From positions 1-36,705 of the forward strand of contig JAEESS010000021.1 in the NCBI GenBank assembly GCA_016286445.1: 36,705 nt of DNA, written 5' to 3'. Shown piece by piece: positions 31,574 to 36,705 of this stretch. This DNA comes from Bacillota bacterium (lineage in GTDB: Bacteria > Bacillota > Clostridia > Christensenellales > CAG-138). The notes beneath the pieces are model-generated. The model was not told the DNA's origin. It saw only the letters and a program-made list of their open reading frames with translations, and did not search any database. Positions within the stretch are counted from its first letter, which is position 1. Every line of letters starts with the position of its first letter. The translations under genes were made by a program, and so were the position numbers.

Positions 31574-32800
31574 ATGATCTGGAAAATCGCTGTGATCGCA
31601 GCAGCCGTTCTCGTATGGCTCTGGCAGCTGTTTCTTGCGCGGCTGTCCATGCGTTCGAAAGACCGTCCGATCCCGGAAAACGTCAGGGACGTTTATGACA
31701 GAGAGACCTACCGGAGGCGTCTTCTGTACAGCGTGGAAAAGAACCGCCTCGGCATGGTGAAGGCCACCGCGGGCTTCGCTGTCGATCTCGTATTTCTGGT
31801 CTTTAACGTCTACGCCGCCTTTGCAGGGCTGTTTGGCCCCGATCCGTGGCCGCAGATGTTCGGCGTGATGCTGCTGTTTCTGATCGGCTCGCTCGTTTCG
31901 ATCCCGTTCGACTGGTACGACACGATGCGGATCGAGCAGAAGTACGGCTTCAACCGCACAAAGGCCGGAACATTCGCCGCCGACCGCATCAAGGAGCTTG
32001 TGCTGCGATTCGGTCTGCTCCTCGGTCTCGGTTCGATGCTCATGGGACTGCACCAAAGCTTCGGCGACTGGATGATCCTGTTGTTCGCCGCGTTCGCGAC
32101 GCTGATCCTTCTGTTCTTCACCTTCATTTACCCGCTGTTCACGAAGCTGTTCAACAAATTCAAGCCTTTGGAGGACGGCGAGCTGAAGGAACGACTCACC
32201 GCGCTGCTCGAAAAGAACGGATACCGCGTACGCGCGATCCAAGTGATGGACGCCTCGCGCCGCTCGACCAAGGCGAACGCATACTTTGCGGGCTTCGGCA
32301 GGATGAAAACGATCGTGCTCTACGACACGCTTCTCGAGATCATGACGACCGACGAGATTGTCGCCGTCTTTGCGCACGAACTCGGTCACGGACTGCACCG
32401 GGACACGCTGCGGAATCATATTCTGCTGTTCTTCGAGATGCTGGTCATCGGCGTTCTCGCATGGGGCGTTCTGAAGCTTCCCGCGCTGTTTGCCGCATTT
32501 GGATTTCCGGAAATCAACTACGGCTTCGCCCTGATCGTGATCTTCAGCGCAGGCGTTGAGCTGCTGTGGCCGCTGATGGGGCTTGTCAGCAACCGGTTCT
32601 CCCGCCGCGCCGAATACCGCGCCGACGCGCATGCGGTTCGAGAGGGCTGCGGCGAAGCGCTGATCTCGGCGCTCAAAAAGCTCGCGCGGCAGAATTACGG
32701 CGATCTCTCCCCCTCTCCACTGCTTGTCGCGCTGACCTATTCGCATCCGACGCTCGCGCAGCGCATTGAGGCTATCCATAGGACCGAACGCGACGCCTGA
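31574..32800 (+). CDS. Ste24-like M48 membrane metalloprotease
   Basis: 408 residues. Start ATG 31574 (MIWKIAVIAAAVLVWLWQLF) with AAGGGG 7 nt upstream. An N-terminal CAAX-protease-like membrane region with helices at about 1-20, 60-85, 95-115 and 145-190 includes YGFNRTKAGTFAADRIKELV. The catalytic domain has DASRRSTKANAYFAGFG, KTIVLYDTLLE, zinc site HELGH (H268, E269, H272) and EYRADAHAV (third ligand Glu). Two more helices lie after the HELGH. This is the Ste24/CAAX-type M48B architecture, more complete than HtpX. In bacteria the substrate is unknown; membrane-protein quality control is a reasonable guess. It is alone and divergent from ileS; its promoter is not clear (TATGAT near 31540 has no good -35). 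Confidence 0.9.
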   Translation: MIWKIAVIAAAVLVWLWQLFLARLSMRSKDRPIPENVRDVYDRETYRRRLLYSVEKNRLGMVKATAGFAVDLVFLVFNVYAAFAGLFGPDPWPQMFGVMLLFLIGSLVSIPFDWYDTMRIEQKYGFNRTKAGTFAADRIKELVLRFGLLLGLGSMLMGLHQSFGDWMILLFAAFATLILLFFTFIYPLFTKLFNKFKPLEDGELKERLTALLEKNGYRVRAIQVMDASRRSTKANAYFAGFGRMKTIVLYDTLLEIMTTDEIVAVFAHELGHGLHRDTLRNHILLFFEMLVIGVLAWGVLKLPALFAAFGFPEINYGFALIVIFSAGVELLWPLMGLVSNRFSRRAEYRADAHAVREGCGEALISALKKLARQNYGDLSPSPLLVALTYSHPTLAQRIEAIHRTERDA

Positions 32801-32812
32801 TCCGGAACATGC

Positions 32813-32842
32813 AAAAACGGACCTTCAACACGAAGGTCCGTT
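32813..32842 (-). terminator. Terminator of the YARHG/zinc-ribbon operon
   Basis: ACGGACCTTC (32817-32826) pairs with GAAGGTCCGT (32832-32841). On the minus strand it is followed by UUUUU (the A run ending 32813). It lies 11 bp past the operon's last stop. In the plus direction the tail TTGTATATT may weakly end the M48 transcript. Confidence 0.85.
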
Positions 32843-32853
32843 GTATATTGCGT

Positions 32854-34467
32854 TTATCCTTCTTTGATCAGGGTCTCGAGGAACTTGATCGTGGTGATGT
32901 TCTTCTTGGTGGAGGGATACATCTTCGCAAGATCGTCCGCCGTGACCTTGCCGGTCGGCTTGTACCAGCTGAACTGCTTGAAATACTTATAATAGTTGCT
33001 CGTATCGCTGAACTTGTGTCCGCCGCGGGCGAACATTTCGTTGCGCGCGTAGCCCAAAAGTTTCAGGAGCGTCATCTCTTCGGTCGCCGGAATGTCCCAA
33101 AGCTCGTCGTAGCTCAGCGACTCGCTGAGGCTTTTCGCCTTCACAAGACCGTCCTTGTCGAACGGGCTCTTGTCCTTGTTTTCCGGGAAGACCATGCTGC
33201 CGCCTTCGAGCGTATAGAGCTTGTAGTCCTTGAGATCGTCCGTGTTTTTTGCGGCGGTGCGGCTTGTCTCAACGGTCAGCTTCACGTCGTCCGCCTTGTA
33301 GCCGGTCTCCGACTCCAGATCGTACACATCCGCAACCAGGTATTCCGAGCCGCTCGACAGCGTGATCTTATACACGATGCGGAATACGTTTCCGTGCGCC
33401 GTCTGATCGTTTCCGACCGCAAAGCAGTTGTACAGGATCTCGCTGGCGTCGATCTTTGCGCCGTACTTCTGCTCCTTTGCTGCGCGGATCGCCTTGCGGA
33501 CTTCGGTCTGATCGAAGCCGTACAGCGAATCGATCGCATCTGTATTGCGCGCGGGCGCAGCGGATGTTTCCGGGGTCGTGTCGGGAACGTCGTGATCCGT
33601 ACCGGAAGGCGTTGCAAGCGCAGACGTTTCCGGCGCCGGCGTTTCGGACGTTTCCGGTGCCGGCGTCTCGGGTACCGGCGTTTCCGGCGCGGCGGTGACC
33701 GGCGCTTCGAGCGGAGTCGCCGTGCCGAGATGCGCTTCCATTTCCGCTTCGGTCCACGTCCACTGCGTGTGCATGAGACGGATCCCCGCCGTCATCAGAT
33801 CCTCCTTGACCGTCGGCAGCGTGCTTGCGGTCTGGATGCGGTAGCCGTTCTCCGTCTTCTGACAGATGACGTCCAGGCTTCTCAGCGCTTTCGCCGCGCG
33901 GTTCGTGTTCGGATCGGCGGTCGGGTCGACGCCCGCGTCGCGGAAGAGGCTCTGATAATCAAGCGCGGCGGTGTATGCGCCGTTCTCGCCGCGCGCGGTC
34001 CTGACGTAGTTCGAGAACGTGAGATCCTTCGATTCCGCCGCCTGCTCTCCTGCGGCAGCCGCCATCTCGGCTTTGCTCATCGTCCATTTCGTATTGATCA
34101 GACGAAGCCCGTTTTTCCGGAGAAGCGCGGTCGGGTCCGTGCCTGCGGTCACCGTTTCCAGCTCAAAGCCGTCGCCCTTCGGCGTCACGCGAAGCGCAAG
34201 CCCCTTGATCGCCGCGATCTCGGGATACAGCGCCTTCTCGGTCTCCGTCGGGTTGTGGAGACGTTCCATCGTGATCAGGCGGTCAACGTCCAGCTCCGCC
34301 GTGTATCCGTCCGCCCCGTCGCTTTTTACGACCGCGTATTCGGATACGTCGATGCGCTGAAGGCTGCGTCCGGTCAGAAAGTGCGCGCCGATCACGACGG
34401 CGCAGATCAGCATGATCAAAGCGGTTCCGAGCCCGCCGATCAGTCTGCGAATCGATGCATTCGACAT
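32854..34467 (-). CDS. Membrane-anchored YARHG-domain protein with two unnamed extracellular repeats
   Basis: 537 residues. Start ATG 34467 with GGAGGG 8 nt upstream. One TM helix (about 9-31), then two copies of a domain of about 100 residues (38-137 and 149-248): compare GLRLINTKWTMSKAEM with GIRLMHTQWTWTEAEM, and DGYTAELDVDRL with GAYTAALDYQSL. A Pro/Thr/Glu linker (about 250-305; ETPVPETPAPETSE) leads to an alpha/beta domain (VFRIVYKITLSSGSEYLVAD, VYDLES) and a C-terminal YARHG domain from residue 473 (YARNEMFARGGHKF, YYKYFKQFSWY, KKNITTIKFLE). YARHG domains are extracellular modules of unknown role, common in Gram-positive membrane proteins. Third gene of the module; a paralogue of the first gene. 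Confidence 0.8.
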   Translation of the reverse strand: MSNASIRRLIGGLGTALIMLICAVVIGAHFLTGRSLQRIDVSEYAVVKSDGADGYTAELDVDRLITMERLHNPTETEKALYPEIAAIKGLALRVTPKGDGFELETVTAGTDPTALLRKNGLRLINTKWTMSKAEMAAAAGEQAAESKDLTFSNYVRTARGENGAYTAALDYQSLFRDAGVDPTADPNTNRAAKALRSLDVICQKTENGYRIQTASTLPTVKEDLMTAGIRLMHTQWTWTEAEMEAHLGTATPLEAPVTAAPETPVPETPAPETSETPAPETSALATPSGTDHDVPDTTPETSAAPARNTDAIDSLYGFDQTEVRKAIRAAKEQKYGAKIDASEILYNCFAVGNDQTAHGNVFRIVYKITLSSGSEYLVADVYDLESETGYKADDVKLTVETSRTAAKNTDDLKDYKLYTLEGGSMVFPENKDKSPFDKDGLVKAKSLSESLSYDELWDIPATEEMTLLKLLGYARNEMFARGGHKFSDTSNYYKYFKQFSWYKPTGKVTADDLAKMYPSTKKNITTIKFLETLIKEG

Positions 34468-34482
34468 GCTTCCGTCCCTCCT

Positions 34483-35136
34483 TTACACGCGCTTGCCGCA
34501 ATGGATGCAGAACGCGGAGTCGGCGTCGATCGTTTCGCCGCAGTAGATGCAGCGCTTGGTGCCGGGCTCCGCCTGCGGCATTTCCGGCTCTTCGGCTTCC
34601 GCCGCTTCCTCCGGCTCCTCGGGTTCTTCCGGCGCTTCCGGTTCACGAACCGGTCTTGCGGGACGGAACGCCGCGTCCTCGTCCTTTTCTGCGGTTTCGG
34701 GGAACCTGATCACATGTTCGTCCGGCTCGTCTTCGTCGTCCGCAAAGAGGTCCGGCGTGGGCTCCTCATCCGCATGCCGAAGCGCTTTGCGCTGCTTGCG
34801 CTTGATCTCCGGCGACCAGCTTTCATCCGCTTCGTCGGCACGCTCCTCCGGCACGGTCTCCTCTTCAAGAAAATCGTCAAAGAGATCGTCCTCCTCGCTT
34901 TCGCGCTTCTTCTTTCCGCCGTCGTCGCGGAACGAGACGATCGCGATCGTCATGATCACGAACGACAGCACGCAGCCGATGCCGAGCACAAGCGCGACAA
35001 AGCCCGTGTCACGGAAGAGCTGATAGATCGAGCGTCCGGTAAACGCCGGGTTCAGCCGCATCGCGATCAGCGCAAACAGCCCGTATGCCGCGGACGTCAC
35101 GCCGAAGGTCGCAAGAATGGTTCGAATGGTTTTCAT
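34483..35136 (-). CDS. Two-helix membrane protein with acidic linker and C-terminal zinc ribbon
   Basis: 217 residues. TM helices at about 4-27 (ILATFGVTSAAYGLFALIAM) and 45-70 (FVALVLGIGCVLSFVIMTIA), a long acidic linker rich in Glu-Pro (EAPEEPEEPEEAAEAEEPE), then a zinc ribbon with C196, C199, C210 and C213 (CIYCGETIDADSAFCIHCG). Both ends are probably cytoplasmic. Zinc-ribbon membrane proteins accompany YARHG/TcaA-type envelope proteins in other Firmicutes, so a sensory or assembly role is possible but unproven. ATG 35136 has AGGAGA just upstream; 10 bp after the first YARHG gene and 15 bp before the second. Confidence 0.8.
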   Translation of the reverse strand: MKTIRTILATFGVTSAAYGLFALIAMRLNPAFTGRSIYQLFRDTGFVALVLGIGCVLSFVIMTIAIVSFRDDGGKKKRESEEDDLFDDFLEEETVPEERADEADESWSPEIKRKQRKALRHADEEPTPDLFADDEDEPDEHVIRFPETAEKDEDAAFRPARPVREPEAPEEPEEPEEAAEAEEPEMPQAEPGTKRCIYCGETIDADSAFCIHCGKRV

Positions 35137-35146
35137 ACGTTTTCTC

Positions 35147-36406
35147 CTATTTTTCGATCAAAGATTGGATCTCGCGCAGCAGCCGTATGTTGCTGCGCTC
35201 CGTCTCCGTCATGCGTCCTAAAAGGTCCGGCACGCGCTCCTCATACCAGTCATATGCGCTGTAGTGTTCAAAAAACTCACGTTCCGTTTTCGGATCAAAC
35301 GGCACATAATAGCGCGCATAGATCTCCTTTCGCGCGTAGCGCAGAAGGTTCGCAAGCGAATGTCCTTCAACCGCCGTCAGGCTCCAGATCATGTCCTCGT
35401 CCAGCAGATCGTAGGTCGGCGACCAGTAGACGCCGTTTGCCATGCGATAGCTTGTCGGGCAGTTCGGAAACAGCACGAACCCGTTCTGGTCAAACGCGCG
35501 TTTTCCTTCGACGCGCATGCCGCCGCCCGAAAGCTTCACGGCGTCGGCGCCGCTCGGCAGGTGCCTGCTTTCCGCTTCGCTGCCGCACAGGGAAACGTCC
35601 ACATACCCGAAGGCGATCTTTCCATCCGTGCGCTGCAGGTCGTATACGTCGACCGTGAACCAGATCGACGAACCGGGAGGCGGCGACGAATTGTCCTCCG
35701 GACGGAAGGTCGCGCTGTAGCTTGCACGGTACAGGTTTTTGTGCCGTCCGCCTGTATATACTATAAACGCGACTTGTGTCTTTGTTGTGTCATAACTGTT
35801 TCCAAATATCTCCTTACACAACAAATCGCGTTCATTTTGCACCGCTTCGCATACGGAACGCAGATTGTACCCGTTTCCGTTCGCGTCGACGAGCGACGTA
35901 AGGTATCCGTCCGGCTCCGGCGTCTCCCGTACCGGCGCAGACGCCGTCGCATTCTGCGCGGTCGGCACAGGGGTCGGCGCGGCGCCTTCCACAAAACCCT
36001 TCACCTGCTGTTCCCAGGTCGTCGTCCGGAACGAAATGCCGTAGCGCGCAAGCGTGTCCGTATCCGCCTCAATCGTTACCTGCATATGCTCCTCGTCGAT
36101 CGGAACAAGGTGCATCTTCGCCGTGCACAGCGCGTAAACCTCCGGATAGTCGGACGCCTTGACGCCGGGGCGGTTCGGGTTCGGAAGTCTGAGATCGTTC
36201 AGGATCGCGTCGACGTCCAGCAGCACCGCGGGATTTCCGCCCGCATCCGTACCGACGTTCACATAGTCCCTTAGGTCGACCACGGTCCGATGCCCGCGAA
36301 GGATCGAAACGACGGCGATCAGCAGAGACAAGCCCAGCACGACCCCCGAAAGGATCCATGCAAGGCGTCTGTTCCGCGTGTTTCGTTCCCCTTGTTCCTT
36401 TTTCAT
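35147..36406 (-). CDS. Membrane-anchored YARHG-domain protein, first gene of the module
   Basis: 419 residues from ATG 36406 (MKKEQGERNTRNRRLAWILS). One TM helix (about 14-36), one copy of the extracellular repeat seen twice in the 32854-34467 protein (VVDLRDYVNVG, LLDVDAILNDLRLPNPNRPG, GISFRTTTWEQQVKGF), a short Pro/Thr linker (AAPTPVPTAQNATASAPVRE), a middle domain sharing TVDVYDLQ with its paralogue, and a C-terminal YARHG domain from residue 357 (YARKEIYARYYVPFD, FFEHYSAYDWY, SNIRLLREIQ). No ribosome site precedes this ATG, and the -10 box puts +1 one base before it, so the mRNA may be leaderless. Function unknown. Confidence 0.8.
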   Translation of the reverse strand: MKKEQGERNTRNRRLAWILSGVVLGLSLLIAVVSILRGHRTVVDLRDYVNVGTDAGGNPAVLLDVDAILNDLRLPNPNRPGVKASDYPEVYALCTAKMHLVPIDEEHMQVTIEADTDTLARYGISFRTTTWEQQVKGFVEGAAPTPVPTAQNATASAPVRETPEPDGYLTSLVDANGNGYNLRSVCEAVQNERDLLCKEIFGNSYDTTKTQVAFIVYTGGRHKNLYRASYSATFRPEDNSSPPPGSSIWFTVDVYDLQRTDGKIAFGYVDVSLCGSEAESRHLPSGADAVKLSGGGMRVEGKRAFDQNGFVLFPNCPTSYRMANGVYWSPTYDLLDEDMIWSLTAVEGHSLANLLRYARKEIYARYYVPFDPKTEREFFEHYSAYDWYEERVPDLLGRMTETERSNIRLLREIQSLIEK

Positions 36407-36413
36407 ATAGTTT

Positions 36414-36441
36414 AGTATAGCACACTTCTTCCGCCTTGCAA
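36414..36441 (-). promoter_or_regulatory. Promoter of the YARHG/zinc-ribbon module, predicted start at the ATG
   Basis: TTGCAA (36441-36436), 16 bp, TATACT (36419-36414) on the minus strand; +1 at about 36407, one base before ATG 36406. Confidence 0.6.
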
Positions 36442-36522
36442 AGAGCTTCACGCCCTCTTTATACGGAATACCGCGTTTCGGACCGTTTGGTTGCAGGTTC
36501 CTTTGTTTCGCTCCCTTTACGG

Positions 36523-36547
36523 AAAAAGCCCCGCGTCGGCGGGGCTT
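36523..36547 (-). terminator. Terminator of the right-edge gene
   Basis: GCCCCGC (36528-36534) pairs with GCGGGGC (36539-36545), extended by AA/TT; on the minus strand a U run follows (the A run 36527-36523). It lies 12 bp beyond the stop at 36560. Confidence 0.85.
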
Positions 36548-36559
36548 CGAAAAAAACGG

Positions 36560-36705
36560 TCATCCGTGCAGCTTCTGGAACGCTTCAAGCTCGCGGTTGA
36601 GCTTTTTCGCTTCGGCAGTCTCCTTGAGCCACATGAACAGATGCACCAGAACGAATATGGCAAGCACGCTTCCGGCGATCGCAAGAACGACCTCGACCCG
36701 GCTTG
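36560..36705 (-). CDS. C-terminal part of a small membrane protein (runs off right edge)
   Basis: About 47 residues visible: VEVVLAIAGSVLAIFVLVHL, a membrane helix, then FMWLKETAEAKKLNRELEAF, QKLHG, a short charged coiled-coil-like tail, and stop TGA at 36562-36560 followed by a strong terminator. No family recognised; the N-terminus is outside the window. Confidence 0.6.
   Translation of the reverse strand, partial: SRVEVVLAIAGSVLAIFVLVHLFMWLKETAEAKKLNRELEAFQKLHG

Noticed and set aside
32809..35658. A 949-codon plus-strand open frame over the YARHG/zinc-ribbon genes
   Set aside because: Antisense to three genes with good ribosome sites, TM helices and motifs; low-complexity arginine-rich translation.

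Overview
The window looks like chromosomal core DNA with a few accessory genes from a GC-rich, probably gut-associated clostridial Firmicute. Evidence for this: two T-box leaders, the blocks rpsP-khpA-rimM-trmD-rplS, ylxM-ffh and yybS-gdpP-rplI-dnaB, SD-type ribosome binding sites with TTGACA/TATAAT promoters, InlB-type surface repeats, and intergenic repeat families of a kind common in gut Clostridia. The genus cannot be named from the sequence.

Layout. 1-3838 (-) is the 5' part of a very large secreted surface protein: papain/C39-like head, SH3-like region, InlB-type B-repeats, a C-type-lectin-like domain and an Fn3-like region, running off the left edge. 4014-4255 holds a broken XRE regulator. 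4636-9000 (-) carries ylxM-ffh and then rpsP-khpA-rimM-trmD-rplS, separated by repeat-rich spacers. 9097-9750 is a repeat cluster that ends in a helically phased operator-like array in front of a lipoprotein gene (9753-11072, +). 11162-12568 (-) is a PIG-V-like membrane glycosyltransferase. 12878-16831 (+) is an RND exporter with a long coiled-coil insertion. 16869-21637 (-) is yybS-gdpP-rplI-dnaB, covering c-di-AMP turnover and replication. 21732-23636 (-) is thrS behind a T-box with specifier ACC.

From a divergent promoter region, 23961-27893 (+) encodes a polysaccharide deacetylase, a frameshifted TIGR04076-type small gene, and a secreted lipase-like domain joined to a nine-helix YhhN/TMEM86-like domain. 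27959-31069 (-) is a long, type-2-looking ileS behind a T-box with specifier ATC. A 67-bp dispersed repeat lies inside that leader. 31574-32800 (+) is a Ste24-like M48 protease. 32854-36406 (-) is a three-gene envelope module, YARHG protein / zinc-ribbon membrane protein / YARHG protein. The right edge has the tail of another small membrane protein.

Main points of interest: the lipase-YhhN fusion; the YARHG/zinc-ribbon module with a shared unnamed extracellular repeat; three genes whose -10 box places the transcript start at the start codon (predicted leaderless); the repeat inside the ileS T-box; the lectin-like multidomain surface protein; two single-base frameshifted genes; and an 11-bp-period operator-like array. 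All family assignments were made by reading motifs; no database search was run.
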